The notes: generated by a model not told the origin, from the letters alone. Positions 33,267-43,584 are shown, counted from the first letter of the stretch. The stretch: DNA of 64,000 bases from Paenibacillus sp. JNUCC-31 (GCF_014844075.1 NZ_CP062165.1:4154001-4218000); one strand, 5' to 3'. Translations and numbers: made by a program.

Positions 33267-34586
33267 TCAGTAAGGCGGCCACAACAGCTTGCGTGCGGTC
33301 TCGTAACGTTCTGCCACAGCAGGCCAGTACACGACATTCCACCAGTTCTCAATATATTTTTTTCGTTCATTTTGGTGTTTCAGGTAATAGGCATGCTCCC
33401 ATACATCGAGTGGTAAGAGTGGGACGATGTCGGATTGGGACAGGTTCTGGTGTTTCTCCGCCTGCAGAATCTCCAATCTGTGCGCCCGTGGGCTCCAGAC
33501 CAGCATGGCCCAGCCACCGCCTTCCACTTTGTTGGCAGCTTCGGTGAATTGATTTTTGAACGCTTCATAGCTGCCGAAATCCCGCTTGATCTGCTCTGAG
33601 AGCATACCGGAGGGTTTGCCTCCACCCTTGGGATTCATGACCGTCCAGAAGATCGTATGCAGGTAGTGGCCTGCACCATTAAAGGCGAGTTCACGTTCCC
33701 AATGTTTGATGAGTTCGAAGTTATTCTTTTTCCGCGATTCCGCCAGTTTTTTCTCTGCGGTGTTCAGTCCGTCCACGTAGGATTGATGGTGCTTGTCATG
33801 GTGAATGCGCATCGTCATCTCATCAATATGGGGCTCAAGGGCGTTATAAGCATAGGGCAGGGGAGGGAGAGTGTGTCCACCGATGGGAACAGGCTTCTCC
33901 TTGACCGGCGCTGTCGAAGAGGTGGATGAACCCTCTGTAGTTGGAAGACCAGACTGAACAGCCGCAGATGATTGTGCCTGCTCCGATGGATGAGGGTTCA
34001 ATTTTCCAACGGTAGGCGAAGGATCTTCCGTTGCTTCACGATTGGACTGCCCAGACTCGTATGGCGGGAACTTCTGTAGATTGGGTTCTGACGGGTACCC
34101 CGAGGTTTGAAGAATCTGATCCAGTGAAAAAGATGGGTCAGCCGCCAAATCCCGCATAACTCCAGGCTGCTTCAGCGTATCGAGCACCCCCAGGAAATAC
34201 TCGGATTCGCGAATGAAATGCAGGAGAACCACTTTGGCGAGTGGCACAGCCTGCACGGCGGTACTTTGCTCCAGCAGGACATACAACTGTCTAATGAACT
34301 CCCGTGACTGTGAGCAGGAGGCGGCGATCAGTTGTTCGATGCAGCGGATGATGTAGGGGGCTGGAGGGTGAGTTCCTGGCAGGAGCTGCTTCAGCAGTTG
34401 ATTTGCCGTTCGCTCACTATTTGCAAAGGTAGCCTCCCATTCTTCAAGCAGCTTGACATAAGAGGACTCAAGCTCAGGAACCAGTGCTCGCAAAACGATC
34501 GTATGCTCCTTCTCCTGCTCTTTCCAGAAACGGATCTCTTCGAGTACCCGCAGAGGCAGCAGATGCCCATATCCATACCAATTCAT
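33267..34586 (-). CDS. Composite superoxide dismutase with N-terminal DUF2935-like helical domain (SodF-like)
   Basis: This 439-residue protein has a C-terminal Fe/Mn superoxide dismutase domain (about 238-439): LPPLPYAYNALEPHID with His253, AFNGAGHYLHTIFW with His310, and DVWEHAYY with Asp394 and His398. It resembles B. subtilis SodF rather than SodA. Residues 1-145 form a helical domain with RFWKEQEKEHTIVL and LHFIRESEYFLGVL, the paired E/H motifs of DUF2935, a possible four-helix metal-binding unit. A Pro/Ser/Gln-rich linker (about 165-235) joins them. There is no signal peptide. The start at 34586 is set by GGAGG ten bases upstream; longer in-frame starts lack an SD. Together with sodA it gives the cell two dismutases. 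Confidence 0.87.
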   Translation of the reverse strand: MNWYGYGHLLPLRVLEEIRFWKEQEKEHTIVLRALVPELESSYVKLLEEWEATFANSERTANQLLKQLLPGTHPPAPYIIRCIEQLIAASCSQSREFIRQLYVLLEQSTAVQAVPLAKVVLLHFIRESEYFLGVLDTLKQPGVMRDLAADPSFSLDQILQTSGYPSEPNLQKFPPYESGQSNREATEDPSPTVGKLNPHPSEQAQSSAAVQSGLPTTEGSSTSSTAPVKEKPVPIGGHTLPPLPYAYNALEPHIDEMTMRIHHDKHHQSYVDGLNTAEKKLAESRKKNNFELIKHWERELAFNGAGHYLHTIFWTVMNPKGGGKPSGMLSEQIKRDFGSYEAFKNQFTEAANKVEGGGWAMLVWSPRAHRLEILQAEKHQNLSQSDIVPLLPLDVWEHAYYLKHQNERKKYIENWWNVVYWPAVAERYETARKLLWPPY

Positions 34587-34742
34587 ATACGGTGAACCTC
34601 CATTCAAATTGAATTCAAATTCAGACCCAACAGCAGAAATAAAATTGGCTAGCCCGGTTCGCTCCATTTTAATGTACAAGCTAGAGCTGTCTTTAATTAC
34701 GTCCCAAGAGTATATTCTCCCGGCATGTTGTCCTATGTGTAC

Positions 34743-34770
34743 ATAAAAAAAAGAGCCCCTAAGGGCTCTT
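34743..34770 (-). terminator. Rho-independent terminator of the membrane hydrolase gene
   Basis: On the minus strand AAGAGCCC pairs with GGGCTCTT across a 4-base loop and is followed by eight Ts. Confidence 0.92.
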
Positions 34771-34784
34771 CAATTACCGAATCA

Positions 34785-35813
34785 TCACGATTCTCCGCTA
34801 TTGGTATTATCCACATCATCGCTGCTTGTCTTCGTCACATGACTCAGGAATGTGGAGACACGGCGCAGATATTCCTTCGGATGCTCCCGGAAGATCAGCT
34901 CATGATGCGCATCGTCCACAATCCACTCATCGGAATACGGATTGGTCTGGTTGGCAGCGAGCAGCTCCGCAATAGGGTAAGGGGCTTTCTCGTCCTCGGT
35001 ACCATGGATGAAGAAGATCGGGAAAGGATAATCTTCTTTTTTCACTTCCTGATACGGAATTTGCTGCAATCCGGTTCCGTTCAGAATCGGGAACAGCAGG
35101 TTCATAATCTCCAGCGTAGGCTGACGCGGCAGATCAATCTGATTATGGATGTTGTGGTACAGTGTATCCGGCTCCAGCAGGAATGTGCTGTCCAGAATCA
35201 TCGCATCCACATCTTTGGTAATAAGTCCAGTCTGGAGGGCCGTACCGGCACCCATGGAGAAGCCCCATACGACAAGTTCCTGAGCTCCGCGCTGCTTGGC
35301 AAATTGAATGGCACCAAGCAGCTGCTGGGACTCGGCTTTACCTCCTGTAGCGACGGCCTTGTTCACCTGGGAGGCGAAGCCATAATCGAACATCACCACA
35401 TTAAATCCGAGCTGGTGAGCATAATGGGCCAGATCATACATCGGAACCCAGGTTTCCTCACGATTCGCACCATATCCATGGCTGAATATGATCGTTTTGT
35501 TCGCATTATTGTCAGCTGGGATATACCAGCCCTGCATCGTTCGACTGCCGTCAGCTGCCGGGAACGTGATGTCTTGATACTTCATGTTCTTGGCCTGCAT
35601 GGGATTGGAGAAGACGGGCGCCACAGTTGGATTGGATAATACCCAGGCAATATACCCGTGTAGTGCAATGAAACAAAAGAGCAGAAAAAATACAACGGAG
35701 AGCAATAACGCCACGACAATATGTTTGAACCGGATCAGCCTCGGTGATAACGAAGAGGGCAGATCGGACACTTTCGTTTGCAGCGGGGCTTCGCTCTGGG
35801 ATGTCTGATACAT
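34785..35813 (-). CDS. Membrane-anchored alpha/beta hydrolase
   Basis: This 342-residue protein has one N-terminal membrane helix (about 32-55) and an extracellular or membrane-facing alpha/beta hydrolase domain. The oxyanion region IIFSHGYGANREE is followed by the nucleophile elbow GFSMGAG (Ser186), an Asp in HGTEDEKAPY and the catalytic His in VDDAHHELIF. It belongs to the BEM46/YqkD-type hydrolases, whose natural substrates are not known. AAGGAGGGG places the start at 35813. It is divergent from the IclR gene. Confidence 0.87.
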   Translation of the reverse strand: MYQTSQSEAPLQTKVSDLPSSLSPRLIRFKHIVVALLLSVVFFLLFCFIALHGYIAWVLSNPTVAPVFSNPMQAKNMKYQDITFPAADGSRTMQGWYIPADNNANKTIIFSHGYGANREETWVPMYDLAHYAHQLGFNVVMFDYGFASQVNKAVATGGKAESQQLLGAIQFAKQRGAQELVVWGFSMGAGTALQTGLITKDVDAMILDSTFLLEPDTLYHNIHNQIDLPRQPTLEIMNLLFPILNGTGLQQIPYQEVKKEDYPFPIFFIHGTEDEKAPYPIAELLAANQTNPYSDEWIVDDAHHELIFREHPKEYLRRVSTFLSHVTKTSSDDVDNTNSGES

Positions 35814-36107
35814 GATTGCCCCTCCTTTTAAAATCAAATGAAGATAACAACGAGACGAACAGAGCGGATAAATGATAATGATAAATGATTTTTCTGACTA
35901 CTTATGAAGCAAAATCTGAATTTAATATATCTTTATCGTATGTTCCAATATAGTCAAAGTCAATTGATTGGAGGCATTTGTTACGCAATTGTTATATAGT
36001 TCTGAAGATATATGGTTAACATTTCCTAAGGGTGCAAATTGCAGGGGATTTATATTTATAAAAAGAAAATATTTACACTTCTCCCTATTCCATATTGGCG
36101 CTTTTGG
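35814..36107. other. AT-rich divergent intergenic region
   Basis: No gene is supported between the hydrolase gene and the IclR promoter. The sequence is strongly AT-rich. No terminator or repeat of the families described elsewhere was seen. Confidence 0.4.
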
Positions 36108-36136
36108 TTTACAGATGAGACCGTTTCTCATATAAT
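36108..36136 (+). promoter_or_regulatory. SigA promoter of the IclR-type gene with embedded dyad
   Basis: TTTACA (36108-36113) and TATAAT (36131-36136) are 17 bases apart. The spacer holds the dyad ATGAGA-5-TCTCAT (36115-36131), an excellent position for a repressor to exclude RNA polymerase. Confidence 0.75.
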
Positions 36137-36148
36137 TTATGTAACCGA

Positions 36149-36165
36149 GTTTCATGTGATGAAAC
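36149..36165. promoter_or_regulatory. Palindromic operator candidate for the IclR-type regulator
   Basis: A perfect 7-3-7 palindrome, GTTTCAT-GTG-ATGAAAC, lies between the promoter and the SD of the regulator gene. IclR-family proteins bind palindromes of this length and usually repress their own gene. Confidence 0.55.
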
Positions 36166-36183
36166 ATGAGGAGGATAACATCC

Positions 36184-36927
36184 ATGGAAGACCGCAAGTT
36201 AACCGTCCGGGCTGTAGAACGGGCGCTGGATATATTATTATGTTTTACAACCCGTAGTGATCTGGGACTCACGGAAATTGCCAGCCAGATCGGTCTGCAC
36301 AAAAGTACAGTCCACCGTCTGATGGCAACTTTGGAGGAACGAGGATTCGTCATCCGTGATGCAGCAACCGAGAAGTATCGACTCGGCATACGTATATGGG
36401 AGCTGTCTGCACATATGTCTCGAAGCGATGATCCAGCCATTCTGCTCCTTCCTGCGATGGAGCGGCTAAGAGATCGGCTGGGCGAAACGGTGAGTTTGTA
36501 TTTGCGTGATGGCAGTGAGCGGATTCGGATTCAAGCCGTGCAGAGTGATCAAGCGATTCGCCGTGTGGCTCCGGTGGGAGTGAGGCTGCCGCTATCCGTG
36601 GGAGCGTCCAGCAAAGTGCTGATGGCTTTTGCGACCGAAGAGGACCGTGAAGATCTGATGAATGGGCCGGAATGGCCTGTATTTATCGATCCCAAAGTGT
36701 ATCTTGCACAGATGGGTGACATTCGTGAACATGGATACGCAACGAGTTATGAGGAACGTGAGCCGGGAGCAGCAGCCGTATCTGTCCCTATTATGGACCG
36801 CAGAGGTAATATCGCTGCCGCCTTGTCGTTATCCGGCCCAGTTAGCCGCCTGTCCCAGAAGACCTTGCACGAATATGCACCTGTGTTGAAGGAAGCTGCC
36901 ACACAGATGGGACTTATGCTGTCCTGA
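36184..36927 (+). CDS. IclR-family regulator
   Basis: This 247-residue protein has an N-terminal winged helix (RAVERALDILLCF, then LTEIASQIGLHKSTVHRLMATLEERGFV) and a C-terminal IclR effector domain (about 80-245) with RVAPVGVRLPLSVGASSKVLMAF and REPGAAAVSVPIMDRRGNIAAALSLSGP. No catabolic gene is adjacent: the neighbours are a divergent hydrolase and thiC. Its target is therefore not evident. GAGGAGGA selects the ATG at 36184. Two dyads upstream suggest autorepression. Confidence 0.9.
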   Translation: MEDRKLTVRAVERALDILLCFTTRSDLGLTEIASQIGLHKSTVHRLMATLEERGFVIRDAATEKYRLGIRIWELSAHMSRSDDPAILLLPAMERLRDRLGETVSLYLRDGSERIRIQAVQSDQAIRRVAPVGVRLPLSVGASSKVLMAFATEEDREDLMNGPEWPVFIDPKVYLAQMGDIREHGYATSYEEREPGAAAVSVPIMDRRGNIAAALSLSGPVSRLSQKTLHEYAPVLKEAATQMGLMLS

Positions 36928-37049
36928 TTTCAGATTTCTGGAATATAAAGGTTGTCTTTTTTATTTCGATACGCTACTCTGTAATGGACGGCCTCACAGG
37001 CCAGCATAACTGAATATGGATCTGCAGCGTATATGCTGCAACTTGTTAA

Positions 37050-37150
37050 CGTTACTGGGGGAGTCCGAATTGTCCGGACTGAGACGGAATCGCATGAGAT
37101 TCCGGACCCTTTGCACCTGATCTGGATCATACCAGCGTAGGGAAGTAATC
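37050..37150 (+). promoter_or_regulatory. TPP riboswitch (THI element)
   Basis: The THI-box order is complete: CTGGGGGAGTCC, the variable P3 hairpin (GGAATCGCATGAGATTCC), CTGAGA just before it, ACCCTTTGCACCTGATCTGG, ATCATACCAGCGTAGGGAA. It senses thiamine pyrophosphate and turns off thiC. A GCAGC/GCTGC hairpin lies just upstream (37023-37039). Confidence 0.95.
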
Positions 37151-37240
37151 GGCGATACGACCACGAACACCACATATGTGACTTATGGATGGACTCCGCT
37201 CTGGAGCCTGAATGAGTTGCATGAGTGGTGATGGACATAG

Positions 37241-37268
37241 GCCGGTTCCCTTGGGAACCGGCTTTTTT
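37241..37268 (+). terminator. Expression-platform terminator of the TPP riboswitch
   Basis: GCCGGTTCCC pairs perfectly with GGGAACCGGC over a TT centre and is followed by six Ts. It lies 90 bases after the aptamer and 237 bases before thiC, so TPP binding should cause early termination. Confidence 0.9.
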
Positions 37269-37391
37269 ATATACCGTATACAGGCGGAAGACGATACCAG
37301 AGCTGCTTTTTGGACAAGTGCCAAGAGTGGTTGGCGAGCGTTGGGGAGGAAGTTTTTTTTGCCCCGAATGTCTGTATTACTTGGAATGTGA

Positions 37392-39311
<1,920 letters not shown>

Positions 39312-39350
39312 GCGTCGTTACAACGCAATCTGGACAGCCTGACATAGTGA

Positions 39351-39390
39351 AAAGCCGTTCCTCTCCGTGATCGCGGAGAAGAGCGGCTTT
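39351..39390 (+). terminator. Terminator after thiC
   Basis: AAAGCCG pairs with CGGCTTT, with a CTCCG/CGGAG inner stem. The following T-tract is poor. Confidence 0.75.
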
Positions 39391-39502
39391 AACTTGGGTA
39401 CGTGGTGCGCACACTTACTCTTAAAGAACAAGAAGTGCGACTCAATATATGTTTATCAGTTATAGGTTGATTGTCTAACAGATGCATAATAATATGAATA
39501 TA

Positions 39503-39637
39503 AGTAAAAACAAATAAGAGTAGTCAGGCCAATGGCTACTCCTGCACAGCATTTGCGATGGGTATTCCTCCAATTACAGCATCTTAAGACGAAGTGACCC
39601 GTCAGGCCCTCAACCTGTGGCGGGTCACTTCTTTTTT
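39503..39637 (+). ncRNA. Candidate small RNA between thiC and the racemase-like gene
   Basis: A strong orphan terminator (39591-39637) has no gene in front of it. A possible promoter, TTGATT (39467-39472) and TAATAT (39490-39495) with a 17-base spacer, would start a transcript of about 135 bases. It would contain the hairpin GAGTAG/CTACTC near 39508-39531 and no ORF with an SD. The promoter match is moderate, and I do not recognise an Rfam family. Confidence 0.35.
39591..39637 (+). terminator. Strong orphan Rho-independent terminator
   Basis: GAAGTGACCCG pairs perfectly with CGGGTCACTTC over a 19-base loop and is followed by six Ts. It lies 200 bases after the thiC terminator. Confidence 0.88.
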
Positions 39638-39689
39638 ACGGTCTATGTATGTCAGGAGTGCAATAATTAACATTGCGAACAGGCAGCCC

Positions 39690-39884
39690 CTAACGAACCG
39701 AGCACACGCTATTTGCCGTAATTTCAACAGATCTGCGATTTAACGAGTCACAGAAACGTTATTTCTTGAGATGCACGTCCTGCTGTACTGAAATCGCATG
39801 TCTGGACCCCATTAAGGTGGCTCAGGTTCGTTAAACTTAGCAGATCACGATAATTCTGCTAATAAGACGGGCTGGTTTCGTTAG
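39690..39884. repeat. Intergenic repeat, family T, copy 2
   Basis: A 195-bp element bounded by CTAACGAA and TTCGTTAG, in the opposite orientation to the copy at 24601-24794. It shares the ordered blocks ACACGCTATT (39704-39713), TAACGA-TCACAGA-ACGTTATT (39741-39763) and CTCAGGTTC-TTAAA (39821-39835). No ORF. Confidence 0.85.
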
Positions 39885-40044
39885 AGTTTTTGCTCCAATC
39901 TAGAGCAAGAGAACTTCTGGAACAAGTTCTTCAGATGAGATGTCGCATCACTGACTGATCTTTGGCGTGGCGTTACCGATATAAGCAGTCTGGAAAATCA
40001 GTTTTTATATCGACGCACCGCTCATACGCACTTACCGCTCAACA

Positions 40045-40734
40045 TTAACGCCGAATTATGTTCAAATTCTTCTCCAAATACGCCGCAAGCGAAGTCAATG
40101 GACTATAGATCAACATGCCTGCGTCTGCGGTGACACGCGCCGCTGCGGGAGCCATGGACAGTTGAGCAGCGATTACCCTTTTAGTAGGGAACTGCTCAGC
40201 AATTTGCTGTAATCCAGCACTCACCGCCGCTAGATAGCCTTCCTTATCGCCTCGCATAATTAACTCAAATGTCCCTGGGATCAGCACCGCTTCAGTCCCC
40301 ATGGTCACGGCCTCGTGCAGCTGCTCATGTTCATCATTTTGCTGCAATGCCTGATTCACCCGCGCCATCGTTCCTTCAATCGTTGCAGGGTTGGTAAACG
40401 CCAATATGAATCTCCCCGGTACCCGTTTCATTTCCTGAAGTAATGGATCATCAATGCCAACCACGAGGACGGGAACATGCTGTGCCTCCTGCCCAAGTAC
40501 GGCCGCAAACAGGGTGCAAGTGACGAGGATGGCGTCGGCATGACAGTGTGCGATCCATTGCAGCGTCTGTGATACTTTCTCATGTGTAACTGCCTCAGTG
40601 AAATCAGCGTCATGTTTGAGGCGATCCAGACCCGGATCGACATAGTGTACGAGTTCAACCTCATAAGGAGCGAGTGCCTCTTCAATCAGAGCAATGTTGG
40701 AATAATGAGCGTGAAAACAGGCGATGGTCATCAT
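40045..40734 (-). CDS. Aspartate/glutamate racemase-like protein
   Basis: This 229-residue protein resembles the Asp/Glu/hydantoin racemase fold: TIACFHAHYSNIALIEEAL, DAILVTCTLFAAVLG, VGIDDPLLQEM and LIPGTFELIMRGDKEG. Only one of the two catalytic Cys positions seems kept (VTCTLF); the C-terminal half has AAQLSMAPAA where a second Cys-Thr is expected. It may therefore be a non-racemising relative. SD GGGGGA on the minus strand selects the first of two adjacent ATGs. It is flanked by long gene-free regions and is monocistronic. Confidence 0.7.
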   Translation of the reverse strand: MMTIACFHAHYSNIALIEEALAPYEVELVHYVDPGLDRLKHDADFTEAVTHEKVSQTLQWIAHCHADAILVTCTLFAAVLGQEAQHVPVLVVGIDDPLLQEMKRVPGRFILAFTNPATIEGTMARVNQALQQNDEHEQLHEAVTMGTEAVLIPGTFELIMRGDKEGYLAAVSAGLQQIAEQFPTKRVIAAQLSMAPAAARVTADAGMLIYSPLTSLAAYLEKNLNIIRR

Positions 40735-40951
40735 CGTATTTTCCCCCTGAAATGGATTATGTTGTCTCAATAAGTGCCGCAAATATTTAACCCATTATAG
40801 AGGTTTATAGAGATGTGACAATAGACTGTACATATGTACAATGCAGATGTAACAGCAATTAAACTGAAAACGCGAATAACCGTTCATCCGCAACTTCGCA
40901 GAAGAACGGTGAATATACAGGAAGCGAGTATGAATTCGCTCCTCATTTCAT

Positions 40952-41119
40952 TTATCGCAGTGAAGGGGAAGCATTCTTTTTAGCCATTTTTTGCTGCAGA
41001 ATTTCATGAAAGGATAGACCTTGAGTGTTCTCATTCTCCTTTTTGGGAGCAGTGGTCGCCGTGTTGCGCGGATACTGGTGGTGGTACGGGATCATTTGCT
41101 GAATAGGCATGCGGATCAT
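40952..41119 (-). CDS. Small hypothetical protein, 55 residues
   Basis: AAAGGAGGAACC followed by ATG at 41119 gives a very strong ribosome binding site for this short frame. The product is basic and rich in Gln, Pro and Asn (IPYHHQYPRNTATTAPKK) and ends in an amphipathic segment (GLSFHEILQQKMAKK). No membrane segment or known family. A longer frame reaching 41209 has no SD. Confidence 0.6.
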   Translation of the reverse strand: MIRMPIQQMIPYHHQYPRNTATTAPKKENENTQGLSFHEILQQKMAKKNASPSLR

Positions 41120-41565
41120 CTTGGTTCCTCCTTTAATGCATTCTCGAATATGCATATGTGATTTTTGATAGATTATGTATTCTGGCGAGTTATCGTCCCT
41201 TTTACGCAAATAGGTATATGTGACTTGTTAGACGAAACAGGCAACTTAAGGTGTAATTCCAATTGGATTGTAGTGATTTTACCCCGTATTGGTGAGATGT
41301 AAACGTTTTTGGGGAAATTCAGGAGGAAAGGACTGCATATGTGAGGTTTCTTATGGGAGGATAGAAGCGGTTGTTAAGTGAATAGACCCAGTTTTGATAA
41401 TGCCAATGGTGTCGAAATTAAGACCTATTGTCTGGCTGCATAGGTACGACGCAAGCTAACTAACTTGGTACCATGGTCGGTTGTCGGGTGCATAATTAGG
41501 GCAATTTTCGAAGGGGAGATCACGTAGTATGGCAAAAAGCCGCCAGGAAAACCTGACAGCCTAAC
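41120..41565. other. Gene-free region
   Basis: No supportable gene lies between the small protein gene and the half repeat at 41566. It must contain the promoter of the minus-strand small gene. Nothing else was identified. Confidence 0.35.
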
Positions 41566-41620
41566 AACATTTTGCATAAATCCAGTGAACGGTATTCAAT
41601 TGCTGAAATATAGATTGAAA
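41566..41620. repeat. Half copy of palindromic repeat family A
   Basis: CATTTTGCATAAATCCA, a GAACG/GAGCG block, TTCAAT and ATATAGATTGAAA match the left half of the element at 4826-4943 in order. The right half and its terminal repeat are missing, so it is a truncated remnant 43 bases beyond the end of the zinc-ribbon gene. Confidence 0.7.
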
Positions 41621-41662
41621 CGGTCCAATTGGAATGAAGAAATGAACATAATCACTTTTTTC

Positions 41663-42481
41663 TTATTGTTCTTGCCGAACAGCAATATACAGATCTACTT
41701 GTACGTTCTCAGGATCGAGACTCCGCTCATCATACAATTCGAAATCGCCGGTAAACGTGCGCTCCCCCTGATTGTTCCAGGCCCAGACCGCACCCCAGGC
41801 TTCACCTACAACTTCGGCCATCGGTCCCTTTCTGGAGGTGAACACTGCATACGTCGCAGGCGGCAGCTCAACGGAATTCACTCCCTCAGGCAATGTTTCT
41901 TCCGGATCTACCTCATGCCCCACCAATATGGTGTATTCTCCATTTATACCATCCGTATAGTCTGCGTAACAGCCATAACGGGCCGCTTCAGGGGCTGGCT
42001 GATGATCTGAAGCGAAGTAGCTGTTCCAGAGTCCCTGAATACAGCCTTTACCACTCATCTCAATGGCATTGGTTGTTCTCGCGGACACACCTGCAAGGCG
42101 TTTCCCTGGCAGTGTGACATACCTCACTGGTTGGGCAGATAGAGTGTTATCGCCATCTAGCCGACCGGGATGAGCAGGCTCATTTGAATTTTCTGCCGAA
42201 AATGCATTCTGTTCAGAGGCAGACGTATTCCATCTTTTCAAAAAAGGGAGTTGGTTGCGCAGCATTGACCTTGCGGATTCCTCGTCCATACCTTCCTGGT
42301 CCAGAATGGCGGTGCACATTTCAATCATGCCCTCCAGCGTAATATCGGGCTGCTCGAACTTGCCCTCTTTGTAACAATAGATACAGTATTCGCGGGTTGC
42401 ATTACCATCCGCTTCTGTTCCGAATTGGGCGGGGGTAGTAAGCGGCATTCCGCAGCTTTGGCATACGGTGACGTTCATCAT
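41663..42481 (-). CDS. Zinc-ribbon and GyrI-like effector-binding protein
   Basis: This 272-residue protein starts with a zinc ribbon (CQSCGMPL, then CIYCYKEG; two Cys-x2-Cys pairs) and a helical segment (DITLEGMIEMCTAIL). The C-terminal half is an AraC/Rob effector-binding (GyrI-like) domain: YVTLPGKRLAGVSARTTN, ELPPATYAVFTSRKG and FELYDERSLDPENVQVDLYIAV. Such domains bind small amphipathic ligands. It lies 69 bases downstream of a WYL-type regulator in the same direction, so the two probably form an operon, with this protein acting as a ligand-binding partner. AGGAGG selects the ATG at 42481. Confidence 0.82.
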   Translation of the reverse strand: MMNVTVCQSCGMPLTTPAQFGTEADGNATREYCIYCYKEGKFEQPDITLEGMIEMCTAILDQEGMDEESARSMLRNQLPFLKRWNTSASEQNAFSAENSNEPAHPGRLDGDNTLSAQPVRYVTLPGKRLAGVSARTTNAIEMSGKGCIQGLWNSYFASDHQPAPEAARYGCYADYTDGINGEYTILVGHEVDPEETLPEGVNSVELPPATYAVFTSRKGPMAEVVGEAWGAVWAWNNQGERTFTGDFELYDERSLDPENVQVDLYIAVRQEQ

Positions 42482-42550
42482 CAATTCCTCCTCGTTATGT
42501 ACAGCTTGGATATAGTAAAAGTATAACGGGAGGAACTGGACATCTGTCTG

Positions 42551-43501
42551 TCAGGTTAGGGGAGGAACTTTATAATTTTGCACAATCTGTTCAGCGATTC
42601 TACGAATCTCCTCTCGAATATGCAGAGGCTCCAGTACTTCGACATCTGCACCAAATCCAAGAATGAACCCATACAGCCAGTTGTCCTCCGGAAATGCGAC
42701 CTGGCTGATATAATATCCCTCACCATCTGAAACGACGTTTTCTATGCCAAACCATTCCTCTGCGATGTGGCGGATACGGGCATGGAATCTCAGGCTCAGG
42801 GCCACCTTATTACACGGAGTAGCCCAATCCTGCTGCCAAGGCTTGTCCTGCAGGTTAATCGGCTTGCGTTCGAAGCTCCCTTGTGCAAGGGTAACGTCTC
42901 GCATACGGACCAGCTTGAACATGCGGAACTCGTTGCGGTCGTGACAGAACGCATAGAGGTACCAGGAATGTTTTTTGAGCACAAGGGTATGCGGATCGGT
43001 CGTTCGATGGGTCTGGGTACCCTCGGCACTGCAATAGGTAAATGTGATAGGCCGCAGTTGATCCATGCCCTGCTCAATGAGCTGAAGCTTGATTTGCAGC
43101 GCTTCGGGATGCGTCCACATCGAATAATCCACAATGAAGCGGCTGGTATTGGCCTGAAAATCCTCATTCTTGGCTTCAGGCACGATACTGCTGAGTTTCT
43201 CCATCAACAAGTCCCGTGCCACATTCGTATGGGAAGTGGAGACACTGCGTAACGCAGTGACAATAGAGGCCAGATCCTTGTCGGTCAGTACATTCCGGTC
43301 AAGCCGGTAGCCTTCTGCAAGGCCAATACCGCCGCTTGCACCCTGATAGGTGACGACAGGAATACCCGCCTGACCCAGTGTGTCTATATCCCGGTAGATG
43401 GTGCGGATGGATACTTCAAACGTGTCCGCCAAATCCTTGGCTTGTACCCGACCACGATTGATCAGCAGCACGACGATAGCTAATAAACGGTCCAGTTTCA
43501 T
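42551..43501 (-). CDS. WYL-domain regulator, YafY/DeoR-like
   Basis: This 316-residue protein has an N-terminal HTH_11 winged helix (KLDRLLAIVVLLINRGRVQAKDLADTFEVSIRTIYRDID) and GGIGLAEGYRLDRN as a wing. A WYL domain (about 135-215) contains HSWYLYAFCHDRNEFRMFKL, and a WCX extension follows. WYL domains sense nucleic acids or small ligands. The gene precedes a GyrI-like protein gene in the same direction. AAAGGA selects the ATG at 43501; a TTG at 43519 is possible but without support. It is divergent from vanR. Confidence 0.87.
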   Translation of the reverse strand: MKLDRLLAIVVLLINRGRVQAKDLADTFEVSIRTIYRDIDTLGQAGIPVVTYQGASGGIGLAEGYRLDRNVLTDKDLASIVTALRSVSTSHTNVARDLLMEKLSSIVPEAKNEDFQANTSRFIVDYSMWTHPEALQIKLQLIEQGMDQLRPITFTYCSAEGTQTHRTTDPHTLVLKKHSWYLYAFCHDRNEFRMFKLVRMRDVTLAQGSFERKPINLQDKPWQQDWATPCNKVALSLRFHARIRHIAEEWFGIENVVSDGEGYYISQVAFPEDNWLYGFILGFGADVEVLEPLHIREEIRRIAEQIVQNYKVPPLT

Positions 43502-43584
43502 ATATTGGATTCCTTTCAATCATTTATAAGTTGGATTCAGATATGTTATATTGTTGAGCATCACATATAGGAGTGGAATAAGCA

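Noticed and set aside
34725..35639. A 304-codon plus-strand frame opposite the membrane hydrolase
   Set aside because: Shadow of the minus-strand gene; it starts within that gene's terminator region.
41280..41320. TGTAAACGTTTTTG as a cre site
   Set aside because: The second half-site lacks the conserved CA, and no suitable promoter or catabolic gene is close.
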